DNA of 37,490 nt. Origin: Christensenella sp. UBA1750. GTDB taxonomy: Bacteria > Bacillota > Clostridia > Christensenellales > UBA1750. Shown one piece after another: positions 1 to 9,208 of this stretch; the stretch's first letter is position 1, and the number at the start of each line of letters is the position of its first letter. The notes beneath the pieces were generated by a model. It did no database searches. It was not told the origin of the DNA and saw nothing but the letters and a program-made list of their open reading frames with translations. The position numbers and the translations under genes are program-made. The DNA lies in contig DCHO01000081.1 in assembly GCA_002315655.1 (NCBI GenBank), positions 149,237 through 186,726 of the forward strand. Reading direction: 5' to 3'.

Positions 1-645
1 TTGCGGGCAACCTCGGTGATGGCTACGGCGATGGCAAACGGCGCACGGTTCATCGTACCCACAATGGAGGTGGACGAGGCGGTGGACAGAGCGCGGGCAT
101 TGGGCAACCAGCGTGTGCTGCTCTGCGGCGAGCGCAACGCACAGCCCATCCCGGAATTTCACCTGTCCAATTCGCCCTTTGAATACACCGAGGAGATGGT
201 CTCCGGCCGCGGGCTTGTCATGACGACCTCCAACGGAACAAGAGCGGTGCTCAAATCCAAGGAAGCTAAATTCATTGTGATGGGCGCTTTTGTCAATGCG
301 ACTGCGGCGGCCAAAGCGGCGGCGGAGCAGGGGAACAACATTGCCATTGTCTGCGCGGGCACCCGGAGCAAGTTCACACTGGAAGACATTCTGTGCGCGG
401 GCTGTCTCATCGACCGCATTTTAGCCGTGGACGAGCAGCAGTATATGGACGATCTCGCTCGCACGTCGCTCACGCTTTACGATTCCTACAAGGATAATCT
501 CCGCGCCTCCCTAAACGGCTCTGCGCATACCGAGTGGCTGAAATCGCTGGGATTGGAGAAGGATATTGAATATTGTCTGCAGGAAGACACGCTTTCTTCC
601 GTGCCGGTTTTTGCCGACGGCGTGATTCGTAATTCGAAGGCTTGA
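1..645 (+). CDS. comB: 2-phosphosulfolactate phosphatase (ComB family), 5' truncated by window edge
   Basis: ComB enzymes are Mg-dependent phosphatases that convert 2-phospho-3-sulfolactate to 3-sulfolactate, a step of coenzyme M or sulfolactate formation. The reading frame is open from base 1 and begins in the middle of the family motif (LRATS, normally preceded by VIDV), so the true start lies upstream and the TTG at base 1 is an internal leucine. Other family hallmarks are LLCGERN (about residues 40-46), SNSPFEY (56-62) and TTSNGTRA (75-82). The 214 residues seen are nearly the full usual length of about 235-240. Its TGA stop lies inside the -35 box of the next promoter. The family assignment is firm from the motifs. 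The physiological role in a clostridium is uncertain, because methanogen-style coenzyme M synthesis is not expected there. Confidence 0.85.
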   Translation: MRATSVMATAMANGARFIVPTMEVDEAVDRARALGNQRVLLCGERNAQPIPEFHLSNSPFEYTEEMVSGRGLVMTTSNGTRAVLKSKEAKFIVMGAFVNATAAAKAAAEQGNNIAIVCAGTRSKFTLEDILCAGCLIDRILAVDEQQYMDDLARTSLTLYDSYKDNLRASLNGSAHTEWLKSLGLEKDIEYCLQEDTLSSVPVFADGVIRNSKA

Positions 646-669
646 CAGAAATGAAAATCGGGATATAAT
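642..669 (+). promoter_or_regulatory. sigma-A-type promoter of the metG T-box transcript
   Basis: TTGACA at 642-647 and TATAAT at 664-669 are separated by 16 bp. The -35 box overlaps the TGA stop codon (643-645) of the comB-like gene. Transcription would start near 676 and run into the T-box leader. Confidence 0.85.
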
Positions 670-675
670 AAGGGA

Positions 676-941
676 TGGAAAGGCTGAGAAGAGCAAAGTA
701 TCCTGATTGATGATGCCCAACAGAGAGCCGGGGAGGGTGAAAGCCGGTGGCAGATAAACAGGAGAAGATGGGCTTGGAGCCGTGTGGGTGAAGTTTTTAG
801 CCCGCGCCGGGAAATCCCGTTACAGGTTATGTTCTGTGATTGCAGACAATGAGGCTTCCGCAAGCGATTCCGGGAGCAAATCAGGGTGGTAACGCGAAGC
901 ACTTCGCCCCTGCGTATGAGGGGTGGAAGGGCTTCTTTTTT
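676..941 (+). promoter_or_regulatory. T-box leader, methionine-specific, controlling metG
   Basis: This 5' leader senses uncharged tRNA-Met and switches between termination and read-through. It holds a Stem I region of about 690-790 with the specifier side GAAG-ATG (ATG at 768-770, a methionine codon), and the T-box bulge sequence AGGGTGGTAACGCG at 883-896. Next comes an intrinsic terminator whose arms are 896-911 and 919-935, followed by TTTTTT at 936-941. The antiterminator and terminator share bases near 890-911, as expected. The T-box core reads TGGTAACGCG, one base away from the TGGTACCGCG consensus. The specifier assignment agrees with the downstream gene. The gene-free stretch 646-986 is fully accounted for by promoter, leader and ribosome binding site. 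Confidence 0.9.
896..941 (+). terminator. T-box attenuator terminator
   Basis: Arms GAAGCACTTCGCCCCT (896-911) and its near-complement (919-935) enclose a 7-base loop and are followed by six T residues. It lies directly downstream of the T-box sequence and upstream of metG, so it is the conditional terminator of this leader. Confidence 0.88.
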
Positions 942-986
942 GCCTTTTGTACGGTGTAAATTATCATTTTTCGGAGGACAAGAATC

Positions 987-2981
987 ATGTGTGAAAAATG
1001 CGGAAAGGGTAAGTTCTATGTGACGACGCCCATCTACTATCCCAGCGACAACCTGCACATCGGCCACGCCTACTGCACCACGGCTACCGACACGCTGGCG
1101 CGGTTCAAGCGTCTGCAGGGCTACGATGTGTTCTTCTTAACCGGCTTGGATGAGCACGGGCAGAAGATCGAGCGCAAGGCGCAGGCCAAGGGCGTGACCC
1201 CGCAGGCCTATGTCGATGAGATCTGCGTGGCGACCAAGGAACTGTGGAAGATCATGGACATCTCCTACGACGACTTCATCCGCACCACCGAGCCCCGGCA
1301 TCAGGTGGTCGTGCAGAAAATCTTCAAGCAGCTCTACGACCAGGGTGACATCTACAAGAGTGAGTACGAAGGCTGGTACTGCACCCCTTGCGAGAGCTTC
1401 TGGACGGAGCATCAGTTAAAGGACGGCAAGTGCCCCGACTGCGGACGTGCCGTTGAAAAGGCGCACGAGGAAAGCTATTTCCTGAAGCTCTCCAAGTATG
1501 CTCCGCGCCTGATTGAGTACATCAAGTCCCATCCCGACTTTATTCAGCCCGAATCCCGCACCAACGAGATGCTGAATAACTTCCTCCTGCCCGGTTTGGA
1601 AGACCTGTGCGTTTCCCGCACCTCCTTCAACTGGGGCGTGCCCGTCACCTTTGACGACAAGCACGTCATCTATGTCTGGGTGGACGCGCTTTCCAACTAC
1701 ATCACCGCCTTGGGGTATCTTTCCGAGGACGATTCCAAGTTCAAAAAGTATTGGCCAGCGGATGTGCACATCGTTGGCAAGGAGATCGTGCGCTTTCACA
1801 CCATCATCTGGCCGATCATCTTAATGGCGCTGGGTCTGCCGCTGCCCAAGCAGGTGTTCGGTCACGGCTGGCTGGTCATGGACGGGCAGAAAATGTCCAA
1901 GTCCATTGGCAACGTGGTTGACCCCGTTGTGCTGTGCGACCGTTACGGCTCCGATGCCATCCGCTATTTCCTCATGCGCGAGATGCCCTTCGGCGCGGAC
2001 GGCAACTTCACCAACGAAGCCCTGCTGGTGCGCATCAATTCCGATCTGGCCAACGACTTGGGCAACCTCGTTTCCCGCACCGTCGCCATGATCGAGAAGT
2101 ATTACGGCGGCGCGGTGCCCAAGATGGGGGAGACGGAGGAAGTCGATAAGAACTTAATCAAGGTTGCGGAAGAGCTGCCCGCCAAGGTCGATGACCTCAT
2201 CTCCCGGATGCAGTTTTCCACCGCGCTTTCCGAAATCTGGAAGCTGGTGGGCGAGTGCAACCGCTACATTGACTTGACCCAGCCCTGGGTGCTGGGCAAG
2301 TCCGAGGAAGGTAAGGCACGGCTGAACACCGTTATGTATTGCCTCGCGGAGTGCTGCCGCATCGTCGGCGTGCTCATCACGCCCTTCATGCCCAAGACCC
2401 CCGCCCGTATCTTTGCCCAGCTGGGCATCACCGATGAGAAGCTCTCCTCCTGGGATGCCGTGGAGCACTTTGGGTACCTTGTCCCCGGCACCGTCGTGCA
2501 CAAGGGCGAGGCGCTGTTCCCCCGCATCGACATTCCCAAGGAAATGGAAGCCTTAGCCGCCCTCAACGCGGCGCAGAAGGCCGCCAAGGAAGCCGCCGCG
2601 CCCAAGGCCGAGGAAAAGCCCGCCGAAAAGCCGGAGGAAGCTGCCGAGGACGGCTTTGCCTCCATTGACGATTTTGCCAAGATCAAGCTGAAGGTTGCGC
2701 TCATTCAGGCCGCCGAGCCCGTGAAAAAGAGCAACAAGCTGCTAAAGCTCACCGTCAAGTGCGGCGAGGAAGTCAGGACCGTGGTTTCCGGCATTTCGCC
2801 CTACTACACCTGTGAGGAGCTGGTGGGCAAGAAGGTCGTGCTGCTGGCGAACCTGAAGCCCGCAAAGCTCAAGGGCATCCTCTCCGAAGGAATGCTGCTG
2901 GCGGGTGCGAATGAGGACGATTCCGTGGTGAAGCTGCTCACCGTGGACGGCGATTTGCCCGACGGCGCGGAAATCTCCTAA
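987..2981 (+). CDS. metG: Methionyl-tRNA synthetase with C-terminal tRNA-binding domain
   Basis: This cytoplasmic enzyme attaches methionine to tRNA-Met using ATP. The class I signatures are present: HIGH at residues 24-27 and KMSKS at 302-306. A zinc-knuckle region with paired cysteines (CTPC and CPDC, about residues 132-152) lies in the connective peptide. After an Ala/Lys/Glu-rich linker (about 530-555), the C-terminal 110 residues match the EMAP-II/Trbp-like tRNA-binding domain of dimeric MetG. At 664 residues it has the usual length for the form with that domain. The ATG is preceded by GGAGG with good spacing. The upstream Met T-box predicts induction on methionine starvation. Identification is secure. 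Confidence 0.98.
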   Translation: MCEKCGKGKFYVTTPIYYPSDNLHIGHAYCTTATDTLARFKRLQGYDVFFLTGLDEHGQKIERKAQAKGVTPQAYVDEICVATKELWKIMDISYDDFIRTTEPRHQVVVQKIFKQLYDQGDIYKSEYEGWYCTPCESFWTEHQLKDGKCPDCGRAVEKAHEESYFLKLSKYAPRLIEYIKSHPDFIQPESRTNEMLNNFLLPGLEDLCVSRTSFNWGVPVTFDDKHVIYVWVDALSNYITALGYLSEDDSKFKKYWPADVHIVGKEIVRFHTIIWPIILMALGLPLPKQVFGHGWLVMDGQKMSKSIGNVVDPVVLCDRYGSDAIRYFLMREMPFGADGNFTNEALLVRINSDLANDLGNLVSRTVAMIEKYYGGAVPKMGETEEVDKNLIKVAEELPAKVDDLISRMQFSTALSEIWKLVGECNRYIDLTQPWVLGKSEEGKARLNTVMYCLAECCRIVGVLITPFMPKTPARIFAQLGITDEKLSSWDAVEHFGYLVPGTVVHKGEALFPRIDIPKEMEALAALNAAQKAAKEAAAPKAEEKPAEKPEEAAEDGFASIDDFAKIKLKVALIQAAEPVKKSNKLLKLTVKCGEEVRTVVSGISPYYTCEELVGKKVVLLANLKPAKLKGILSEGMLLAGANEDDSVVKLLTVDGDLPDGAEIS

Positions 2982-2989
2982 GTACATAC

Positions 2990-3018
2990 AAAGGGATGGT
3001 CAATACGGCCATCCCTTT
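2990..3018. other. Intergenic hairpin between metG and tatD
   Basis: A perfect 10-bp inverted repeat (AAAGGGATGG / CCATCCCTTT) with a 9-base loop sits just after metG. It is followed by CAAAAAA rather than a T-run, so it is not a canonical intrinsic terminator on the plus strand. It may slow polymerase or protect the metG mRNA 3' end. Confidence 0.5.
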
Positions 3019-3037
3019 CAAAAAATGAGGCGAAAAA

Positions 3038-3808
3038 ATGTTTTTTGATACCCATGCGCATCTGGACGATGAACGCTACGACGAAGACCGTGAAGAACTC
3101 ATTGCCCGGATGCAGGATCAGGGCGTTGACCCCTGCATGACGGTGGGGGCGAATATGCGCATGAACCGCTTTGCTGTTGAACTTGCAAAGAAATACCCCG
3201 GCTATCTCTATGCCGCCATCGGCATCCATCCCAACGACTCCGAGGAACTGACGGAGGAAAATTTCGTGTGGCTCATGGAAAATGCCGGCGACCCCGTGGT
3301 CAAGGCCTGGGGCGAGATCGGGCTGGACTACCACTATGACGATGTGCCGCGGGAAATGCAGCAGGAGGTTTTCATCCGCCAGCTGGAAGCCGCAAGGGAA
3401 GTCGATCTGCCCGTCATTCTCCACATCCGCGAAGCGCACGGCGACGCGCTGGACATTCTGCGGGCGCGGAAGGGCAGCCTACCCAAGGGTGTTGTGCATT
3501 GCTATTCCGGCTCCTACGAGAGCGCCGTGGAATACATGGATTTGGGCTTCTTAATCAGCTTCACCGGCTCTGTCACTTTCAACAACGCAAAGAAGCTGGC
3601 GGCGGTGTCCGATAAGATTCCGCTGGACAGAATCATGATTGAAACCGACTGCCCCTACATGACACCCGTTCCCCTGCGCGGCAAGCGCAACGACCCGCTC
3701 AATGTAAAACTGGTGGGGCAGTTTTTGGCAGATCGTCGCGGTGTTTCCGTGGAGGAGCTGTCCGCCGTGACAAGAGAAAACGGGCTGAAGCTGTTCCGCA
3801 TCCCGTAA
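3038..3808 (+). CDS. tatD: TatD family metal-dependent DNase/hydrolase
   Basis: TatD proteins are TIM-barrel metal-dependent hydrolases with 3'-5' DNase activity, cytoplasmic, and often encoded next to metG in Firmicutes. All expected metal ligands are visible: H6 and H8 (DTHAH), E93 (GEIGLDYH), H129 (ILHIRE), H154 (VVHCYSG) and D204 (IETDCPY). The length of 256 residues is normal. The start is ATG with GAGG seven bases upstream. It lies 56 bp after metG and probably belongs to the same transcript. The family call is secure; the exact substrate in this organism is not known. Confidence 0.95.
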   Translation: MFFDTHAHLDDERYDEDREELIARMQDQGVDPCMTVGANMRMNRFAVELAKKYPGYLYAAIGIHPNDSEELTEENFVWLMENAGDPVVKAWGEIGLDYHYDDVPREMQQEVFIRQLEAAREVDLPVILHIREAHGDALDILRARKGSLPKGVVHCYSGSYESAVEYMDLGFLISFTGSVTFNNAKKLAAVSDKIPLDRIMIETDCPYMTPVPLRGKRNDPLNVKLVGQFLADRRGVSVEELSAVTRENGLKLFRIP

Positions 3809-3828
3809 AACCGAGAAGGAGGATTAGC

Positions 3829-4755
3829 ATGATTTACATCCCCTTGAAATACTTAACGAATCAAACCGTGGTGCTGGAAACCGACATCGGCGGCGACGTT
3901 GACGATGTGGGCGCGCTGGTGCTGCTGCTGGACGGCGCAAAAAAGTACGGCTACAAAATGGGCGGCGTTTCATTAAACCGCTATGCCCCGGAGATTGTGA
4001 AGGGCGTCCGAGCCCTGCTCGCATCAAGAGGCTTTGAGAATTTGCCCATCGCTACCGCCGTGAACGCTCCGGCTTCCGTGTCTTCCTATCTTCACGCGAT
4101 GGCAAAGCATCTGCCCGAAGAAGCGAATTTGCAGACCAAATCCGCCATGGAGTTTTATGAGGAACTGTTTTCAAAGGCGGAAGACGGCTCTGTGACCATC
4201 GTGTCCGTGGGCTTTTTGCAGAACCTGGATGCCGTTTGGCGCAGAAATCCCGCGCTTTTTGAGAAAAAGGTGCGTGCGCTGGTCATCATGGGCGGCAGCT
4301 TCTTATATAAGCCGGAATATCAGGAGTATAACTTCAACGCGGAGGGGCACCTGTCCGAGGCAACGGATTTCGTGGGCAATTTCCCCGGTCAGGTGATCTA
4401 CGCCGGATGGGAGACGGGCGCGGAGGTCTGGACGGACGTTTCCCCCGCAAAGGACGCAAGCGACCCCGTGGTCGATGCGTATTTCGCCTTCGGCAACCGC
4501 CCGGGCTGCTTCCCCTACAGACGCGAAAGCTGGGACCCCGTGACGGCGGACTTTGCCGTCATAGGCGAGGGCGAGCACTACCGCTTATCCCCCAACGTGA
4601 AGGTGTGGCTGGAGGACGGCAGAACCTGCTTTGCCGAAGACCCTGCCGGCAAAGCCGCCTTTGTCATTCTGAACCGCTCCGGGGAAAAAGTGGCAGAGCA
4701 CATAAACGGCATCCTGCTTGACAACATAAGGAGAACCCATGAAGAACATCTATGA
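3829..4755 (+). CDS. Nucleoside hydrolase-like protein (IUNH family, variant metal motif)
   Basis: IUNH-type enzymes cleave the N-glycosidic bond of ribonucleosides, using a calcium ion held by an N-terminal Asp cluster. The N-terminus reads ETDIGGDVDDVGAL (about residues 18-31), a variant of DTDxGxDxDDA in which the first Asp is Glu. Further family features are VSVGFLQNLD, IMGGSF and NFNAEGHLSEA, which resembles the conserved N-x-E-x-N substrate-binding segment in form. The length of 308 residues is typical. There is no signal peptide, so it is cytoplasmic. AGGAGG precedes the ATG. The 3' end overlaps the next gene by 17 bases, implying translational coupling. The fold assignment is good. 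The substrate, and whether the Glu substitution is tolerated, are uncertain. Confidence 0.8.
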   Translation: MIYIPLKYLTNQTVVLETDIGGDVDDVGALVLLLDGAKKYGYKMGGVSLNRYAPEIVKGVRALLASRGFENLPIATAVNAPASVSSYLHAMAKHLPEEANLQTKSAMEFYEELFSKAEDGSVTIVSVGFLQNLDAVWRRNPALFEKKVRALVIMGGSFLYKPEYQEYNFNAEGHLSEATDFVGNFPGQVIYAGWETGAEVWTDVSPAKDASDPVVDAYFAFGNRPGCFPYRRESWDPVTADFAVIGEGEHYRLSPNVKVWLEDGRTCFAEDPAGKAAFVILNRSGEKVAEHINGILLDNIRRTHEEHL

Positions 4756-5299
4756 TTGCTGCCCGGTGCTGGAAAATGCCGATTTTCGCCTGCGCCTACT
4801 TGAAAAAGCGGACGCGGAAGCCCTCTTTGCCGTCTACAACGATAAAAATGCCGTGCCCTTCTTCAATGCCGATTCCTGCAACGGCGGCTTCTATTTCACC
4901 GAAATGCAGACCATGACAGACTGCATCGCCGCATGGCTGAGAGAGTACGACAATCACGGCTTTGTGCGGATGAGCATTGTGGACAAGGCGAAAAACGAAG
5001 TCGTGGGCACCATCGAGGCCTATCACCGCGACAGAAACGATTTTTTCACTAATGCTTGTCTCCTGCGTATCGACGTGCGGAGCGATTACGAAAAGGCGGA
5101 GGTTATCGAAAGCATTATTTCACTCATCGACCCGCTGTTCTTTGAGGCTTTCGACTGCGACAAGATCGTGACCAAGGCCTTCCCGGAGGGGAAGGAGCGA
5201 CTGTCTGCGCTGTCCAAATGCGGCTACGCTGTGTCCGATGAGGAGCTGTTTGGCTTTGACAGCAAGTATTACAAAGATTACGCCGTGAGGCTGAAATGA
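4739..5299 (+). CDS. GNAT family N-acetyltransferase
   Basis: A 186-residue protein with the layout of RimJ/RimL-like GNAT acetyltransferases: an N-terminal RLRLLEKADAEALF segment, a central VGTIEAYH strand, and a C-terminal region resembling the alanine N-acetyltransferase tail (LSALSKCGY). The acetyl-CoA pyrophosphate loop is weakly conserved, so activity is not guaranteed. It overlaps the nucleoside hydrolase gene by 17 bases and is followed after 9 bases by the sialidase-like gene, so the three form a compact operon. The target is unknown. Confidence 0.72.
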   Translation: MKNIYDCCPVLENADFRLRLLEKADAEALFAVYNDKNAVPFFNADSCNGGFYFTEMQTMTDCIAAWLREYDNHGFVRMSIVDKAKNEVVGTIEAYHRDRNDFFTNACLLRIDVRSDYEKAEVIESIISLIDPLFFEAFDCDKIVTKAFPEGKERLSALSKCGYAVSDEELFGFDSKYYKDYAVRLK

Positions 5300-5308
5300 G
5301 GGAAACGG

Positions 5309-6400
5309 ATGGAGATCTTGAACAGACAGGACGTATCGCTGCTTCCGCCACACTTTACGACAAAACAGAGCAGAAGATTCTCCTGTGAAAAACGCCTGTG
5401 GCAAAGCGCACCCTCTGCCGCCGTCACCAAGGGCGGGCGCACATTTGTGGTGTGCAGCGGGGACAATGACTGTGCGGACGAAAAACCCACCAACTATACG
5501 GTGTGTGCATACTTTGACCGGGATGAGAAACCGAAATTAGCCTTTTATGCCTGGCATGACCATGAAGTCCGCATGAGCGAAACGCTGCTTTTTCTGGCAC
5601 CGAATGGCTGGCTGTATCATTTCTGGACGCAAAGCTATGTCTATTTTGACGGACGCGGCGGTATATGGTGTGCGATTTGCAAAGACCCCGATGCGGTTCA
5701 GCCTAAGTTCGGCAGACCGAAACGGCTTTGTGACGGCTTCATGGCGCACAATCCCACAGTGCTGAGGGATGGCTCTCTGCTTTTTCCGGCTTCGGTCTGG
5801 ACGCACATGAAGTCACCCTTCCATCCGCTGCCCGGGTACGAAAAGCCCTCTGTTTGGAAGTGCGATCCGCAAATGCGCCGCTTTACTTATCTGGGCGGCA
5901 CATTTGACCCGCAGCCTTCCTTTACGGAGAACGCCGTTTATGAGAAAGCGGATGGCAGTTTTGTCATGCTGTTTCGCAGTGAAACCGGTCTTGCGCGTGC
6001 TTTTTCACAGGATGAAGGAGTTACATGGACAGAGAAAATGCCTTTTGTCTTTCCGGGACAGTCGGCGCGGTTCATGGTCTCCCGTCTGCCCTCCGGTGCG
6101 CTGCTGCTGGTGACACATTACGATTTTACGGGTCGCAACAATCTGATGGCAATGCTCTCTTACGATGACGGTGAAACCTTCCCATACAAGCTCATGCTGG
6201 ATGAGCGGGATGATGTTTCTTACCCTTCGGGCAATGTTTCGGCGGATGGGCGCGTAACATTGGCTTATGACCGGGAGCGGGTGGGCGCAAGAGAAATTTT
6301 GCTGGCCAGCTTCTGCGGGGAGGATATTCGGAAGGGGAGCTACGGGAAAAACTCATTTACCGGGAAGCTCATCCTGAAAGGCGGCTGCGCCGGAATTTAG
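5309..6400 (+). CDS. Sialidase/BNR-repeat family protein, cytoplasmic
   Basis: A 363-residue predicted six-bladed beta-propeller of the sialidase superfamily. Two Asp-box motifs are clear: SQDEGVTW starting near residue 233 and SYDDGETF near residue 284. Other propeller features are PSAAVTKGGRTFV at the N-terminus and AHNPTVLRDGSLLFP near residue 146. No signal peptide is seen, so it probably acts inside the cell on imported glycans or is not a true neuraminidase. Many proteins of this group have no proven substrate. It is the last gene of the group starting at 3829 and is followed by a strong terminator. Codon use is less biased than in the neighbours, compatible with accessory origin. Confidence 0.72.
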   Translation: MEILNRQDVSLLPPHFTTKQSRRFSCEKRLWQSAPSAAVTKGGRTFVVCSGDNDCADEKPTNYTVCAYFDRDEKPKLAFYAWHDHEVRMSETLLFLAPNGWLYHFWTQSYVYFDGRGGIWCAICKDPDAVQPKFGRPKRLCDGFMAHNPTVLRDGSLLFPASVWTHMKSPFHPLPGYEKPSVWKCDPQMRRFTYLGGTFDPQPSFTENAVYEKADGSFVMLFRSETGLARAFSQDEGVTWTEKMPFVFPGQSARFMVSRLPSGALLLVTHYDFTGRNNLMAMLSYDDGETFPYKLMLDERDDVSYPSGNVSADGRVTLAYDRERVGAREILLASFCGEDIRKGSYGKNSFTGKLILKGGCAGI

Positions 6401-6406
6401 ACAATG

Positions 6407-6451
6407 AAAAAAGCGGGTTGAAAGCATGAGAAATGTTTTCAGCCCGCTTTT
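6407..6451. terminator. Bidirectional intrinsic terminator between sialidase-like gene and argH
   Basis: A long inverted repeat pairs AAAAGCGGGTTGAAAGCAT with ATGTTTTCAGCCCGCTTTT around a short loop. Read on the minus strand it ends in a run of six T, giving a strong terminator for argH. On the plus strand it ends in four T, a weaker one for the sialidase-like gene. The convergent arrangement supports a shared role. Confidence 0.88.
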
Positions 6452-6461
6452 GCGGTTGGAA

Positions 6462-7838
<1,377 letters not shown>

Positions 7839-7907
7839 ATCGTTTTCCTCCCTGAAATGTTAAAGTAGAACAAATATTCTCTTTCTCTCCCTTTTTCGGA
7901 AAATGTG

Positions 7908-7916
7908 TGCTATAAT
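7908..7916 (+). promoter_or_regulatory. Extended -10 promoter upstream of ruvC
   Basis: TGCTATAAT is a full extended -10 element (TG at 7908-7909, TATAAT at 7911-7916). No good -35 is seen at 16-18 bp, which fits extended -10 promoters. It points into the ruvCAB operon and leaves a leader of about 110 bases. Confidence 0.65.
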
Positions 7917-8034
7917 AACATAGGCTTAAATGGGAGAGAAGGCTTATTCGGGTTTTCCTTCCCTATGATACACGATTTGATCGGAAATTACCATAATGAA
8001 ACCGTTATTTTGATGCGATTTTAGGAGAAATGTT

Positions 8035-8526
8035 ATGACGATCCTCGGAATCGACCCCGGACTTGCCACAATGGGCTGGGGCGTGATCTCTTTTGACGGC
8101 GTGAAACCCAAGCTCATCGACTTCGGTGCGCTCATCACCCCGCCGGATATGCCCATGGCACAGCGGCTTTTGTGCCTGTTTGAAGGGGTGGAAGATTTGT
8201 GCTCCCGCTTTGAGCCGGACGACATTGCTATGGAGGAGCTGTTCTTCTGCAAGAACGTGACCACCGCCATAGCCGTCGGCGAAGCAAGAGGCGCAGCCAT
8301 TGCCGCCATGCGGAAATACACCAAAAACCTCTTTGAATACACCCCGAACCAGATCAAGCAGGCGGTGACGGGCTACGGCAAGGCGGACAAAAAGCAGATT
8401 CAGCAGATGGTCAAATTGCTACTCAACATGAACGAGATCGCCAAGCCCGACGATGCGGCGGACGGTCTGGCCATTGCCATCACCCACGCCCATTCGCTTC
8501 GGATGCGGGACAGCTTCAGAATGTAG
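8035..8526 (+). CDS. ruvC: Crossover junction endodeoxyribonuclease RuvC
   Basis: RuvC resolves Holliday junctions by symmetric cleavage, working with RuvAB. The catalytic acidic residues are all present: D7 (GIDPGL), E67 (AMEELFF), D140 and D143 (KPDDAADGLAIAITHAH). The length of 163 residues is typical. AGGAG precedes the ATG. It opens a ruvC-ruvA-ruvB-queA run with short gaps, so it is probably co-transcribed from the extended -10 promoter. Identification is secure. Confidence 0.97.
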   Translation: MTILGIDPGLATMGWGVISFDGVKPKLIDFGALITPPDMPMAQRLLCLFEGVEDLCSRFEPDDIAMEELFFCKNVTTAIAVGEARGAAIAAMRKYTKNLFEYTPNQIKQAVTGYGKADKKQIQQMVKLLLNMNEIAKPDDAADGLAIAITHAHSLRMRDSFRM

Positions 8527-8584
8527 GAGCAGGAAGAGAAACTGCTATTGCAGAGAAAAAGAGACAGCAACGGGAGAGAAATGT

Positions 8585-9190
8585 ATGATTGCCTATTTGG
8601 AAGGAAAAGTTACCGAGCGCAGAGCCGATTCCATGGTGATGGACGTAAACGGCATCGGTTTCCTGGTCAGCGCCACGCCCCAGACCATTTCCGCCATGCC
8701 GGAAGGGAGAGCCAAGGTTTTTACCAAGGTGGTCGCCAAGCAGGACGACGTGTGGGACATTTACGGCTTTTTATCCCGCGAAGAAATTGATATGTTTGAG
8801 AAACTGACCTCGGTGTCCGGCGTGGGTCCCAAGACCGCGCTGGGCGTGCTTTCCGTGCTGCCCGTGCGGGACTTGGCACTGGCCATCGTCTCCGGGGATG
8901 TGAAAACCATCCGGCAGGCGCCCGGCATCGGCGCAAAGACCGCCCAGCGGCTCATGCTGGAACTGAAAGACAAAGTGACCGATGAGGAGCTTGTCGGGGA
9001 ATACGCGGTTTCCGGCAAGGCGACGAACTTTACCCCCGAAACCAACGCCGTACAGGATGCGCTGGCGGCACTGATGGCGCTGGGCTACACGCAGGGCGAG
9101 GCGGCATCCGCTCTGTCCAAGGTTAAGAATGAGAGTGATAAGACAGAAGATTTAATCCGGCTTGCGCTTCGTGCCATGTCGCAGAATTAA
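8585..9190 (+). CDS. ruvA: Holliday junction branch migration protein RuvA
   Basis: RuvA tetramers bind four-way junctions and load RuvB. The 201-residue protein starts MIAYLEGKV, the classic N-terminus. The frame is open further upstream, but the ATG at 8585 has GGGAGAG before it and matches family starts, so it is chosen. Two helix-hairpin-helix motifs are visible: LTSVSGVGPKTALGVL and IRQAPGIGAKTAQRL. A flexible linker follows, then the C-terminal domain III (ALMALGYTQGEAASAL) that contacts RuvB. It lies between ruvC and ruvB. Confidence 0.97.
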   Translation: MIAYLEGKVTERRADSMVMDVNGIGFLVSATPQTISAMPEGRAKVFTKVVAKQDDVWDIYGFLSREEIDMFEKLTSVSGVGPKTALGVLSVLPVRDLALAIVSGDVKTIRQAPGIGAKTAQRLMLELKDKVTDEELVGEYAVSGKATNFTPETNAVQDALAALMALGYTQGEAASALSKVKNESDKTEDLIRLALRAMSQN

Positions 9191-9208
9191 CGGGAGGGAG
9201 AGGAACCA

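Noticed and set aside
2990..3018. Inverted repeat after metG as an intrinsic terminator
   Set aside because: It is followed by CAAAAAA on the plus strand and no T-run follows it in either direction of reading out of the stem, so it is listed only as a hairpin.
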